Assembly (NCBI GenBank): GCA_905620445.1
Contig: CAJQTP010000031.1
Span: 1-34,506, forward strand
DNA length: 34,506 nucleotides
Source: an uncultured Candidatus Thioglobus sp.
Lineage (GTDB): Bacteria; Pseudomonadota; Gammaproteobacteria; PS1; Pseudothioglobaceae
Direction of reading: 5' to 3'
Part shown: piece after piece, positions 24,219-32,824 of the stretch
Layout: every line of letters begins with the position of its first letter
Position numbering within the stretch: the first letter of the stretch is position 1
Translations under genes and position numbers: made by a program
The notes under the pieces: generated by a model
Seen by the model: the letters and a program-made list of their open reading frames with translations, nothing else
Databases searched by the model: none
Told to the model about the DNA's origin: nothing

Positions 24219-26917
24219 TTTTTAATGCTCCTAGCTGTGCTCATTGACTGAATGCCTAATGCTTTTTCAATGATGTGGCTTTGGTTAATGTTGTGTTGTC
24301 TAATGCTTCCTTCAGCAGGCGCCGCGTAAAGGTCTCTCGCAACGACATGAAGGGTTTGATTTTTAACGATACTTTCCATAAAATTATGCCTGGAAGTGTA
24401 CCATGCGCCTTGGTTAATTGGCTCTTCTTGGCACCAAACTATGTCCTTGGCATTTGGAAATTTTACAAGCTCTTTCATAAGCTGCTCTTCAGGGAATGGG
24501 TAGAGCTGCTCAAGCCTAAGTATTGCGACATTATTAATCTGATCATCTTGACGACGCGTTAATAATTCATAAAATATCTTGCCACTACACATAATAACGC
24601 GGTCAACTTTTTTAGGGTTGATGTTGTCATATTGCTCTTCATAAACATCTCTAAACTTACCTTCAGTAAACTTATGTAAAGGCGAGGCTGCTAGAGGGTT
24701 TCTGAGTAAGCTTTTTGGCGACATAATAATTAGAGGCGATCTAAATTTTCTTAATATTTGCCGTCTCATCAAATGAAATATTTGGGACGCGGTTGACGGG
24801 ACGCATACCTGCATATTGTGACTCGCACAAAGCTGAAGAAAGCGCTCAAGTCGTGCAGATGAGTGTTCGGGCCCTTGACCCTCAAGTCCGTGAGGAAGAA
24901 GCATAACTAGGTTGGATAGGCGGCCCCATTTGGCTTCAGCTGATGCAATAAATTGATCAATAATTGCTTGCGCGCCATTAACGAAGTCTCCAAACTGAGC
25001 TTCCCAAATAACCAGTGATTCAGGGTTCGCAGTTGCATAGCCGTATTCAAATCCAAGCGCAGCCTCTTCAGACAAGATTGAATCAAATATTTGAACTCTT
25101 CCTTGCTTGTCACTAATGTTTTGAAGCGGCGTGTAATCTTCGTTTGCTAGTTGGTTATGGAGCACTGCATTGCGATGAAAAAATGTCCCTCTTCCGGTGT
25201 CCTGACCTGTAAGCCTAATAGGCGTTCCAAAATCTGTAAGACTTGCATAGGCTAGAGTCTCAGCAAAACCCCAGTCTGCATTAATTTTTCCATCAGCCAT
25301 CTTTTGTCTTTCAGACATCATCTTCTTAACTCGGGGGTGAATCTCAAAGTGATCTGGCACCTTTTGAAGTTTTTTGTTGAGCTCTTTAATTTGTTTTTTA
25401 CTGATAGCCGACTCATAAGGCTCTAGCCAAGTAGCATTGAAGTAATCTTCCCACAGCATTTCCCAGGCTCTTTTGCTTTTATCTTTAGGCTGAATGATAT
25501 TGTAGGCAACTCTATCACCATCTTTAAGTTCCTTACGATAATCACTAATCATAGCGTCAACTTCACTTTGCTCAATAACGCCTTGCTTCATTAATGACGT
25601 CGCATAGTTCGCTCGTGTGGTCGGCTTTTTTCGTATCGCTTGGTACATTAAAGGCTGAGTAACTGCTGGCTCATCGGCTTCGTTGTGGCCATGTCTTCTG
25701 TAGCACATCAAATCAATAACCACATCTTTTTTGTATCGCATGCGGTAATCAAGCGCTAATCGAGTAATAAAACTAACCATTTCTGGATCTTCAGCGTTCA
25801 CATGAAACACAGGAGCATTGATCATCTTAACAACATCCGTACAATAATCCGTTGATCTTGCGTCATCCTGCTTGGAGGTAGTAAAGCCAATTTGATTATT
25901 GATAATAATGTGGACGGTGCCCATGGTTCTATAGCCTCTAGATTGAGACATATTTAGTGTCTCCATCACGATTCCTTGTCCAGAAAAAGCGGCATCTCCA
26001 TGAATAAGGACTGGCAGTATTTGTTGGCGATTTGCATCTTCAATTTTGTCTTGGTGATAGCGAGCGTAGCCCTCAATCACTGGATTCACTAATTCAAGGT
26101 GAGACGGGTTAAACATCAGCGCAAGATGCACATCATCTTTTTCCGTTCGAACGTCGGATGAAAAGCCTTGATGGTACTTAACGTCACCTGTCTGATTCTT
26201 ACCAAGCCCAAGCTCTCCCGCAAACTCTTTAAATAGACTCTCAGCTCGCTTACCCATAATATTGATTAGAACGTTGAGGCGTCCTCTATGAGCCATTCCT
26301 AAGCATATCCTTTTCATTGAATGCTCGCCTGACTGCTCAATTAAAATGTTTAATAAAGGTATTAAGGTGTCACTCCCCTCTAAAGAAAAGCGTTTTTGAC
26401 CAACGTACTTATTATGCAGAAATTTTTCGAATACTTCCGCTGCAGTCAATCTTTGAAGTAGCCATTTTTTATATTCTTTTGAATTTTCTTTCTCGAGCGA
26501 CATGGTTTCAATTTTGGTTTGAATCCATTTTCTTTCTTCAAGGTTAGGAATATGCATATATTCAACGCCAAGACTACTGCAATATGTCTTATTAAGAGAC
26601 GTAAAGAGGTCTCTTAAGGTGCTGCAATTTGGACCTTGGTAAGAGCCCATATCAAAAGTCTTATCTAAATCAGTCTCGCTCAAACCAAACTCCTCCAAAG
26701 TAAATGATGGAGTTGAGTGGTGCCTAGGTCTTTGAAGAGGGTCAAGCTTTGCTCTAAGGTGACCAGAAAATCGAAAAGCATAAATTAAACGAAGAACACC
26801 AAGCTGAGCAGCGCTTTGACTAACTATTGTGGTATTGGAGTTTGATTCAAAATTATTTTCACCATAATCAATAAAGCGATTAATCACATCATCGTGTGAG
26901 CTAGTGTTGTTAGACAT
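24215..26917 (-). CDS. sucA: 2-oxoglutarate dehydrogenase E1 component
   Basis: This 900-residue thiamine-diphosphate enzyme decarboxylates 2-oxoglutarate and succinylates the E2 lipoyl group. Marks include [21 protein letters not shown] near the N-terminus, [16 protein letters not shown], the ThDP/Mg motif from [18 protein letters not shown] to the NNQIGFTTS Asn pair, the substrate-site region [16 protein letters not shown], and [20 protein letters not shown] in the second half. The N-terminus is ~50 residues shorter than in E. coli before VLRLIYAF: the Tyr/Leu/Asp-Pro-Ser segment that contacts E2 is missing. An in-frame TAA five codons before the ATG rules out a hidden extension. It is the first gene of sucAB. 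Confidence 0.95.
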   Translation of the reverse strand: MSNNTSSHDDVINRFIDYGENNFESNSNTTIVSQSAAQLGVLRLIYAFRFSGHLRAKLDPLQRPRHHSTPSFTLEEFGLSETDLDKTFDMGSYQGPNCSTLRDLFTSLNKTYCSSLGVEYMHIPNLEERKWIQTKIETMSLEKENSKEYKKWLLQRLTAAEVFEKFLHNKYVGQKRFSLEGSDTLIPLLNILIEQSGEHSMKRICLGMAHRGRLNVLINIMGKRAESLFKEFAGELGLGKNQTGDVKYHQGFSSDVRTEKDDVHLALMFNPSHLELVNPVIEGYARYHQDKIEDANRQQILPVLIHGDAAFSGQGIVMETLNMSQSRGYRTMGTVHIIINNQIGFTTSKQDDARSTDYCTDVVKMINAPVFHVNAEDPEMVSFITRLALDYRMRYKKDVVIDLMCYRRHGHNEADEPAVTQPLMYQAIRKKPTTRANYATSLMKQGVIEQSEVDAMISDYRKELKDGDRVAYNIIQPKDKSKRAWEMLWEDYFNATWLEPYESAISKKQIKELNKKLQKVPDHFEIHPRVKKMMSERQKMADGKINADWGFAETLAYASLTDFGTPIRLTGQDTGRGTFFHRNAVLHNQLANEDYTPLQNISDKQGRVQIFDSILSEEAALGFEYGYATANPESLVIWEAQFGDFVNGAQAIIDQFIASAEAKWGRLSNLVMLLPHGLEGQGPEHSSARLERFLQLCASHNMQVCVPSTASQIFHLMRRQILRKFRSPLIIMSPKSLLRNPLAASPLHKFTEGKFRDVYEEQYDNINPKKVDRVIMCSGKIFYELLTRRQDDQINNVAILRLEQLYPFPEEQLMKELVKFPNAKDIVWCQEEPINQGAWYTSRHNFMESIVKNQTLHVVARDLYAAPAEGSIRQHNINQSHIIEKALGIQSMSTARSIKK

Positions 26918-27328
26918 TATTATTGAGACTTAAGGAAAGAAAGAGGGAGGATTTAAATATTTTTTTTGACTGAACAAGGTCAGTTTTATGGCTACTTAAT
27001 AGCATGCAATTTGGCACTTGCTTTGACTTCAAAATATTCACAATTTGTGAGTTAAATATTTAGATTGAAATTATATAGGGAATAGGGTCTGGCAGTAGTT
27101 AATTATTAAAATTAATAATTATTATTGTTGTAATAATATTAATAGGATTCAAAATGAAATTGAGTTACATTGATATATAATTTTCTATTAATTGCACTAT
27201 ATCTAGAATATTGTCATATGAAAAACAACAAATATAGGCTGAATTTATTAAAATTGAGATTAATTAAGGCATTGTATATTTATATTTATACTGATTTTTT
27301 TTGCATAAGTTATTAGTATTTAGTTTAA
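26918..27328. other. AT-rich divergent intergenic region
   Basis: These 411 bases separate sucA (minus) from the BHMT gene (plus) and must hold both promoters. No small gene is credible. Two adjacent inverted repeats stand out: AATTATTA-N4-TAATAATT (27101-27120) and TATTATT-N5-AATAATA (27120-27138). The base composition makes chance symmetry fairly likely. I cannot choose a promoter with confidence, and I see no known riboswitch motif upstream of the BHMT gene. Confidence 0.5.
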
Positions 27329-28345
27329 ATGAATAATTTTTTAAAAATTCTACAAGACAAAGAGCACGTTCTTGCTGATGGAGCAACAGGTACCAATTTA
27401 TTTGCAATGGGGCTTGAGACTGGTGATCCTCCTGAGACTTGGAACGTAGATCATAAGGGACGAATTCGCTCTCTTCATCAAGGCTTTATAGATGCAGGAT
27501 CTGACTTGTTTTTAACCAATAGCTTTGGAGGCACTTCCTATAGGCTCAAATTGCATAATCTTGAAAGTAGGGTGTTTGAATTAAACAAGGCTGCTGGAAC
27601 TATCGCAAGGGAAGTTGCGGATAGCGCAGATCGCTTAGTCGTTGTTGCAGGATCAATGGGCCCGACTGGCGAAATGATAGAGCCGCATGGATTGATGACC
27701 TCAATCGAAGCAACTGCGTCTTTTAGAGCTCAAGCAGAAGGCCTTGCAGAAGGCGGCGTAGATGTTTTATGGCTAGAGACGATGTACGCAATGGAAGAGC
27801 TTGAGGCCGCTCTTGATGCGCTAAAAGGTATTGGATTACCTTTTTGCGCAACTATGAGTTTTGATACTGCGGGAAAAACAATGATGGGTATTACCCCAGC
27901 GAATCTTGCGCTTAAAGCCAAAAGTCTTGGCTTAACTGGATTTGGAGCAAATTGCGGTGTAGGCGCGCCAGACACTCTAGCAACAATCAATGACATATCT
28001 CGCAATGTTGGGACAAATACAGTCGTTATTTCAAAGGCAAACTGTGGTATTCCTGAATTCCATGATGGGAATATTGTCTATTCTGGAACTGAGAAACTAA
28101 TGGCGGAGTATGTTCAAATTGCAATGAACTCTGGGGCAAAAATTATAGGTGGTTGCTGCGGAACAACTTTTGAGCATGTAAGGGCAATGCGAAAAGCTAT
28201 GGATGAGCATATAGTAACTTCACCGCCAACCCTAGCTGAAATTGAAGAGAAGGTTGGTATAATGTCAGAAGGCTCTAGAGCAATCTTTAAAGGGGATGAT
28301 TCGAAGCCAACTAAAGACCGTAGGAGTCGTCGTTCTAGAACATAA
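27329..28345 (+). CDS. bhmT: Betaine-homocysteine S-methyltransferase (BHMT-like)
   Basis: This 338-residue zinc enzyme moves a methyl group from glycine betaine (or a related donor) to homocysteine, giving methionine and dimethylglycine. The fold opens with VLADGATGTNLFAMGL and includes DLFLTNSFGGTSYRL and GSMGPTGEMIEPHG. The three zinc ligands are C209 in GFGANCGVG and C276/C277 in GGCCGTT. Its length fits stand-alone BHMT rather than MetH. A basic tail (DRRSRRSRT) is unusual. No strong ribosome-binding site precedes the ATG. The next genes are an XRE-cupin regulator and the synthetase block, so betaine-derived methyl and nitrogen groups may be handled together; dimethylglycine and sarcosine oxidases are not in the window. 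Confidence 0.88.
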   Translation: MNNFLKILQDKEHVLADGATGTNLFAMGLETGDPPETWNVDHKGRIRSLHQGFIDAGSDLFLTNSFGGTSYRLKLHNLESRVFELNKAAGTIAREVADSADRLVVVAGSMGPTGEMIEPHGLMTSIEATASFRAQAEGLAEGGVDVLWLETMYAMEELEAALDALKGIGLPFCATMSFDTAGKTMMGITPANLALKAKSLGLTGFGANCGVGAPDTLATINDISRNVGTNTVVISKANCGIPEFHDGNIVYSGTEKLMAEYVQIAMNSGAKIIGGCCGTTFEHVRAMRKAMDEHIVTSPPTLAEIEEKVGIMSEGSRAIFKGDDSKPTKDRRSRRSRT

Positions 28346-28439
28346 AAGCACTAATTAATTAATTTTATTAGCTGTATTTGTGATAAGATAATTTTACTAA
28401 CAGTATATTTTTTTTTATTCTAAGTAAATTATTCAGTCC

Positions 28440-29087
28440 ATGGCTTCAGTTAATAATAGCGCAATTAAAGAAAGCGTATCAATTGTAAATAAAAATCTTC
28501 CCAGTTTTGGTAGCGATAAACAATTAGAAGCGTCTATAGGAAAGCAAGTTCGAATTTCTAGAAAAAATGCTGGCGTTACTTTACAGCAACTCTCTAAGCA
28601 GTCACTATTATCAGCCAGCATGCTCTCTAAAATTGAGAATGGCCAAATTAGCGCCTCCTTAAAAACAATCCAACTTATCTGTCACGCGCTTAACATCTCT
28701 ATTACATCATTATTTAAGCAGCACGATAAGGATGTAGAGCCAACCTTTATTAAATCAGGGGAAGGGCTGACAATTGAGAGGGCAGGCTCAGACGAAAGTC
28801 GTCACTATCAATTACTTGGACATAACGTGAGTGGGTCTCTTAAAGTTGAGCCTTGCCTTATTACGGTAACCTCAAGGGATTATGATTTTCCTGATTTTCA
28901 GCACAAGGGAGTCGAATTTATTTACATGCTAAAAGGTGAGATGGATTATTACTATGGCACTAAGATCTATCACTTTAAAAAGGGCGACTCCATATACTTC
29001 GATTCAGACAAGCCGCACGGGCCTAAAAAAATAATTAGTGATGAATGCCAGTTTCTAACCGTTATCTGCTCAAATAATTCGGATTAG
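28440..29087 (+). CDS. XRE-family regulator with C-terminal cupin domain
   Basis: This 215-residue transcription factor has a helix-turn-helix at residues ~30-90 (IGKQVRISRKNAGVTLQQLS, LLSASMLSKIENGQISASL) and a small-molecule-sensing cupin at ~140-205 (GVEFIYMLKGEMDYYYG, HFKKGDSIYFDSDKPHGPK). This architecture is typical of regulators of amine, amino-acid and betaine metabolism (PuuR-like). The first ~25 residues are an extension ahead of the DNA-binding domain. It lies between the BHMT gene and the synthetase operon on the same strand, which makes both candidate targets. The effector is unknown. Confidence 0.88.
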   Translation: MASVNNSAIKESVSIVNKNLPSFGSDKQLEASIGKQVRISRKNAGVTLQQLSKQSLLSASMLSKIENGQISASLKTIQLICHALNISITSLFKQHDKDVEPTFIKSGEGLTIERAGSDESRHYQLLGHNVSGSLKVEPCLITVTSRDYDFPDFQHKGVEFIYMLKGEMDYYYGTKIYHFKKGDSIYFDSDKPHGPKKIISDECQFLTVICSNNSD

Positions 29088-29238
29088 ATTAATTACAAGT
29101 CCTAATATTTTTTGGTTTTTTTAAAAAATTTTATTTCCTTAAACGCGATCTAAAATTTCAACTTTTTTCTTATTTTTTTGCGATTAATTAGAAGAAAATC
29201 AAAGCTTTATTAAATTTCTTTAAAATCAACTAAATTTC

Positions 29239-29268
29239 TTGACAATGGAATATTATTTGGCGTATACT
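29239..29268 (+). promoter_or_regulatory. Strong sigma-70 promoter of the synthetase operon
   Basis: A consensus -35 box TTGACA (29239-29244) and a near-consensus -10 box TATACT (29263-29268) are separated by 18 bases. Transcription should start near 29275, leaving a leader of about 195 nucleotides before the ATG at 29470. This is the best promoter in the window. Confidence 0.8.
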
Positions 29269-29276
29269 CGAACTTT

Positions 29277-29425
29277 AATTTGCTGTTACTCCATTTTTTT
29301 GGAGTTAAAAAGAGGCATTCGTATAGTAATTAATTTGCCCTCTATAGCTCAATCAACAGCAAGTTTATTAGTGTTTTTGTTTTGGTTTATATCTTACGAA
29401 TCAAAATAAAAGCATGCTTAGGGGG
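29277..29425 (+). ncRNA. Structured 5' leader RNA, candidate riboswitch or attenuator
   Basis: The leader can form a closing helix P1 (29277-29287 with 29355-29365, 11 pairs including TTGCTGTT/AACAGCAA and one G-U). Inside it are P2 (ACTCCA 29288-29293 with TGGAGT 29300-29305, T-rich loop) and P3 (AGAGG 29311-29315 with CCTCT 29339-29343, plus two more pairs past a bulge), so the whole is a three-way junction. A 13-bp hairpin follows (29375-29387 with 29399-29411, two G-U). The P3 strand CCCTCTA (29338-29344) can alternatively pair with TAGGGGG (29419-29425) for 7 pairs, a possible switch. It does not match glutamine (glnA), glycine or SAM riboswitch motifs as I remember them. Ligand unknown; pairings were found by eye. 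Confidence 0.5.
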
Positions 29426-29426
29426 T

Positions 29427-29457
29427 AAATCTTTAATAGAGATTTTTTTTATTTTTT
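29427..29457 (+). terminator. U-tract hairpin just before the synthetase ribosome-binding site
   Basis: AAATCT (29427-29432) pairs with AGATTT (29440-29445), plus one G-U, and runs into a T-tract to 29457 broken by a single A. The ribosome-binding site GGAGAG (29459-29464) follows at once. The stem is AT-rich and weak. Its position at the end of a structured leader suggests conditional termination or translation control. Confidence 0.45.
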
Positions 29458-29469
29458 CGGAGAGATTAA

Positions 29470-30945
29470 ATGACAGATTTAGAACAGCACGTTAACGAGC
29501 CCGGTCGCGACAAACTTGTAAAAGAAGTCAAGGCTAAGATCGAAGCATTGGGCGTTACATATGTATATTATCAATTTGTTTCAGTTACAGGTCGCATTGT
29601 AGGTAAAGGTATTCCTGCTCGACACTGGGAGAGACTCGCTGAAAAAGGATTTCAACTAGTATATGGCTCAACAGCCAACTTATTTGTAGACCGTCACGGA
29701 GATTATATTGGTTATGGTCCTGAATCTTCTGAACTTGTAGGTCTTCCAGATCCTGACACATTTTGTCAGCTTCCATGGGATAAGAGAGTAGCACGTGTTT
29801 TCTGTAGACTTTATAGAAACCGTGAAGAGCGTGAAAATCCAGGTGAAGCATTAACATCAGATTGTCGTGGTAACTTATATAGACAACACAAAGAATTCCA
29901 AGATCAATATGGGCTAGATATGCGTTGCGGTACTGAGCCAGAAATGATGTGGCTAAAGCGTGGCGATGATGGACAGCCAAATGGTGGAGTAACAAAGCCA
30001 AACTGTTACCACATTGATCAGTTTGAAGAGTTGCGCCCTGTGTTTATGAAAGTTATTGAATATTCAGAGCAAATGGGTCTTGATATTATTCAAGGTGACC
30101 ACGAAGATGCGCCGGGTCAATTAGAGCTTAATACCCAGTTTGATGACGTATTAAGAAATGCGGACCGCTTGACGACTTATCGTCAAATTTGTGCGCAAGT
30201 TGCTCGTGAGTTTGGTTTAATTGCATGCTTCATGAGTAAACCTTTTATGGGAGTATCTGCATCAGGCTGTCACCATAATATGTCTTTATGGGAAGGTGGT
30301 AAAGATGTATTCCATCCAGAAATTGCTGGCGAAGGAGAGCTTCCAGGAATGCCTGGAAACTTTATGTATAAAGAGGGTGGTAAGAATACATTTATGCCGG
30401 ACCCTTCAATCGATGAAAAGATGCCTGGTCCAATTGGCCTTAAGTCAATCGGTGGTGTTATTAAGCATTTACCAGCGCTAACTTCAATTGGCTCTTCTAC
30501 AGTAAATTCTTATCGCCGTCTTTGGGATACTGGCTTTTGGGCGCCAATTTTTGCAGATTGGGGTTATCAAAACCGTACATGTGCACTTCGCGTTTCTGCG
30601 CCAGGGCGTTTTGAATACCGTTCAGTTGACTCAATGGTTAATCCTTACTTAATGGGATCAGCGCTATTAAAGGCTATGGGCGATGGTATTGATAATAATC
30701 TTGATGCAGGTGAGCCTGAAGAGCGCAACATCTATGCAGCAATGGAGGCAGGAAAGCAAGTTAAGAAACTTCCTATGTCTTTAGGTGAAGCATTAAATGA
30801 GTTAGAAAATGATGAGGTAATTAAATCATCGATGCCAAATGAAATGTATACAGTTTTTCACCATTATAAGAAAGATGAATGGGAAAGATTTAATGCCACA
30901 GTTACAGATTGGGATTTAGAGACTTATATAGATTGCTTGCCATAG
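29470..30945 (+). CDS. Glutamine-synthetase-family ligase (GlnT or gamma-glutamylmethylamide synthetase)
   Basis: This 491-residue ATP-dependent ligase joins glutamate to ammonia or to methylamine. Family motifs in order are the beta-grasp start (VTYVYYQFVSVTGRIVGKGI), the metal site RCGTEPEMMWL, GDHEDAPGQLELNTQFDD, the ATP/metal His region GVSASGCHHNMSLWEGG, the arginine motif YQNRTCALRVSAPGRFEYR and the C-terminal SMVNPYL. It is ~50 residues longer than typical GlnT/GmaS, partly from an insertion before FMPDPSIDEKMPGPIGLKSI. It belongs to the GlnT/GmaS branch rather than housekeeping GlnA. The following glxBCD-type genes fit either a glutamate-producing role or the N-methylglutamate route of methylamine use. 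Sequence alone does not decide. A strong promoter and structured leader precede it. Confidence 0.85.
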   Translation: MTDLEQHVNEPGRDKLVKEVKAKIEALGVTYVYYQFVSVTGRIVGKGIPARHWERLAEKGFQLVYGSTANLFVDRHGDYIGYGPESSELVGLPDPDTFCQLPWDKRVARVFCRLYRNREERENPGEALTSDCRGNLYRQHKEFQDQYGLDMRCGTEPEMMWLKRGDDGQPNGGVTKPNCYHIDQFEELRPVFMKVIEYSEQMGLDIIQGDHEDAPGQLELNTQFDDVLRNADRLTTYRQICAQVAREFGLIACFMSKPFMGVSASGCHHNMSLWEGGKDVFHPEIAGEGELPGMPGNFMYKEGGKNTFMPDPSIDEKMPGPIGLKSIGGVIKHLPALTSIGSSTVNSYRRLWDTGFWAPIFADWGYQNRTCALRVSAPGRFEYRSVDSMVNPYLMGSALLKAMGDGIDNNLDAGEPEERNIYAAMEAGKQVKKLPMSLGEALNELENDEVIKSSMPNEMYTVFHHYKKDEWERFNATVTDWDLETYIDCLP

Positions 30946-30974
30946 GGCTAAGTTTTCTTTAGTTTTTTTTAGAG

Positions 30975-31000
30975 TGCCCACTTAACGGTGGGCAATTTTT
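30975..31000 (+). terminator. Intercistronic terminator/attenuator between synthetase and glxB-type gene
   Basis: TGCCCAC (30975-30981) pairs with GTGGGCA (30988-30994) around a 6-base loop, followed by A and five T. It lies 30 bases after the synthetase stop and 21 bases before the next start codon, so downstream genes are probably expressed by partial read-through. Confidence 0.75.
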
Positions 31001-31020
31001 CGGGAAAGGGAGATTATTTT

Positions 31021-31959
31021 ATGTGCGGAATAGCAGGAATTATTCATAAAAAAGCTGGAAAAGGCGTAAACATTGGTCAGCAAATGACATCGATGTTACA
31101 GGCTTTAAAGCATAGAGGTCCAGACTCAACTGGATATGCAATGTATGGCAAAGACAATGGAAATCAAATATTAAGATTTAAAGTTGCTGAAGCCGCTGAC
31201 CTAGAAGGTAGTTATGATATACATGCTATTATTAAAGATCGTCTTGAGACGGTTAATTCACGTCTTACTGAGTTAGGCGTTAAGGTTGTCAAGAAAGAAA
31301 GCCCAACAGAATACGCGCACCGTTATGAGGTTGAATTCTCTGGCGATATGAAAAAAGTTGCTGACTTTGTTGAAGATGTTGAGGGTGTTGAAATTTTATC
31401 TATCGGTAACTCACTCGAACTTGTTAAAGATTTGGGTGATGCATCGGTTGTTTCTGATCAGTACGGCTTAAATGACTTTAACGGTACTCACGGAATTGGG
31501 CATACCAGAATGGCGACAGAGTCTGACGTAGATATTCGCTCAGCTCACCCTTACTGGGCTTATCCATTTAGTGATGTTGCCGTAGTTCATAACGGACAGT
31601 TGACAAACTATTGGACAAATAGACGCTCACTTGAGAGATCAGGACACCGTTTTTCATCCAACTGTGACTCAGAGCTTATTGCTGTTTATCTTGCCGATAG
31701 AATGAGTCAAGGTGACGATTTAGAAACCGCTATGAAAGGTTCAATTGACTACCTTGATGGTGTGTTCACATATTTGGTTGCAACAAAAGATCAGCTTGGC
31801 ATGGCCAAGGATGTTATGGCTGCTAAGCCAATGGTTGTATATGAAGGTGAAGATATGATTGCGCTAGCTTCTGAAGAGGTTGCAATTAGAACTTTATTTG
31901 ATCATCGTATTGAAACATTTGACCCATATCACGGAGAGGTAAAAGTATGGCAGAACTAA
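31021..31959 (+). CDS. glxB: Class-II glutamine amidotransferase subunit (GlxB / MgsA type)
   Basis: This 312-residue subunit releases ammonia (or, in the N-methylglutamate pathway, methylamine from gamma-glutamylmethylamide) for the FMN-dependent synthase. The start must be the ATG at 31021, because the catalytic Cys (MCGIAGIIHKK) has to be the first residue after Met. An upstream in-frame GTG at 30988 would bury it and lies inside the terminator stem. AAAGGGAGA is a good ribosome-binding site for 31021. Other marks: LKHRGPDSTGYAMYG, GIGHTRMATES, VVHNGQLTNYW and FSSNCDSELIAVYL. It overlaps the next gene by 13 bases. Confidence 0.88.
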   Translation: MCGIAGIIHKKAGKGVNIGQQMTSMLQALKHRGPDSTGYAMYGKDNGNQILRFKVAEAADLEGSYDIHAIIKDRLETVNSRLTELGVKVVKKESPTEYAHRYEVEFSGDMKKVADFVEDVEGVEILSIGNSLELVKDLGDASVVSDQYGLNDFNGTHGIGHTRMATESDVDIRSAHPYWAYPFSDVAVVHNGQLTNYWTNRRSLERSGHRFSSNCDSELIAVYLADRMSQGDDLETAMKGSIDYLDGVFTYLVATKDQLGMAKDVMAAKPMVVYEGEDMIALASEEVAIRTLFDHRIETFDPYHGEVKVWQN

Positions 31960-32789
31960 GAAAAGAAACGTCTCAGGAAATGGGACTTCATGACGAGCAG
32001 TTAAAAGGGAGAACTCAGAAAAAATTCTTCTCTATTGATGAAAGTGAAAATTTAACGTATTTCCACTCATTTGATGTTGACACTACTAAAAGTGCAACGA
32101 TTGATGCCCTTGACATGACGCCAAGAGAAATTAATCGTGAAATCAGAGAGTTAATGGAAAAAGGTATTGGTGATATTACTGTTGATAATCCTATGTCTAG
32201 GCATGGTGTTGGAGTTGGTATCTTAAATAGGCTTAACTTAACTTTCTCAGATAGTTTGGGCTACTTTGGGTGTGGTTTGATTGACGGACCTAATGTTCAT
32301 ATTAAAGGTCGTGTAGGTTGGTCTTGTGCTGAAAATATGATGGCGGGCACTGTTGTAATTGATAAAAATGCTGGCTCTACTTTCGGAGCTGCTATTCGTG
32401 GTGGTGATCTTGTCTGTAAAGGTAGTGTTGGTGCTCGTACCGGTATTGATCAGAAGGGTGGCACAATTATTGTTGGTGGTAAGACGGGCGCATTTTCTGG
32501 ATTCATGATGCAGCGTGGTCGTATGATTGTTCTTGGCGATGCTGGAATGAACTTAGGCGACTCAATGTATGACGGCACTATTTATGTTGGTGGTGAAGTT
32601 GAAGAATTAGGCGTTGACTGTGTTCAAGCAGATATGACTGAGCTTGATGTTCGTTACTTAACAGAGAAATTAGCTCTTTATGGTATGAAGACTCCTAGAG
32701 GCGTTGAAAAAATGCAAAAACATACTTCTGGAAAAATGTTATGGAACTATGCAAATTTAGAGCCAAACGAGAAAAAACTAATTCTTTAA
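31947..32789 (+). CDS. glxC: GXGXG-domain glutamate-synthase-like subunit (GlxC / MgsB type)
   Basis: This 280-residue protein is the right-handed beta-helix (GXGXG) domain that in large glutamate synthases is the C-terminal structural part and here is a separate subunit. Repeated Gly-rich turns are visible: GCGLIDGPNVHIKGRVGWSC, AGSTFGAAIRGGDLVCKGSV, GGTIIVGGKTGAFSGFMMQRG and LGDAGMNLGDSMYDGTIYVG. The first ~60 residues are an N-terminal extension. The start overlaps glxB by 13 bases with GGAGAGG upstream, so the two are coupled. Confidence 0.87.
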   Translation: MAELRKETSQEMGLHDEQLKGRTQKKFFSIDESENLTYFHSFDVDTTKSATIDALDMTPREINREIRELMEKGIGDITVDNPMSRHGVGVGILNRLNLTFSDSLGYFGCGLIDGPNVHIKGRVGWSCAENMMAGTVVIDKNAGSTFGAAIRGGDLVCKGSVGARTGIDQKGGTIIVGGKTGAFSGFMMQRGRMIVLGDAGMNLGDSMYDGTIYVGGEVEELGVDCVQADMTELDVRYLTEKLALYGMKTPRGVEKMQKHTSGKMLWNYANLEPNEKKLIL

Positions 32790-32824
32790 TCGTACATTTA
32801 ACAAATTAAACAAAAGGAAATATT

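Noticed and set aside
27101-27138. Two adjacent AT inverted repeats upstream of the BHMT gene as operators
   Set aside because: The arms are made only of A and T in very AT-rich DNA, so chance symmetry is likely; they are noted in the intergenic entry but not claimed as a site.
29277-29425. Known glutamine (glnA), glycine or SAM riboswitch
   Set aside because: The conserved sequence blocks of these RNAs, as I remember them, are not present; only the general three-stem layout is similar. A covariance-model search is still needed.
29585-30001. 138-codon minus-strand open frame inside the synthetase gene
   Set aside because: It mirrors a strongly conserved coding region and its translation is low-complexity His/Leu-rich with no family features.
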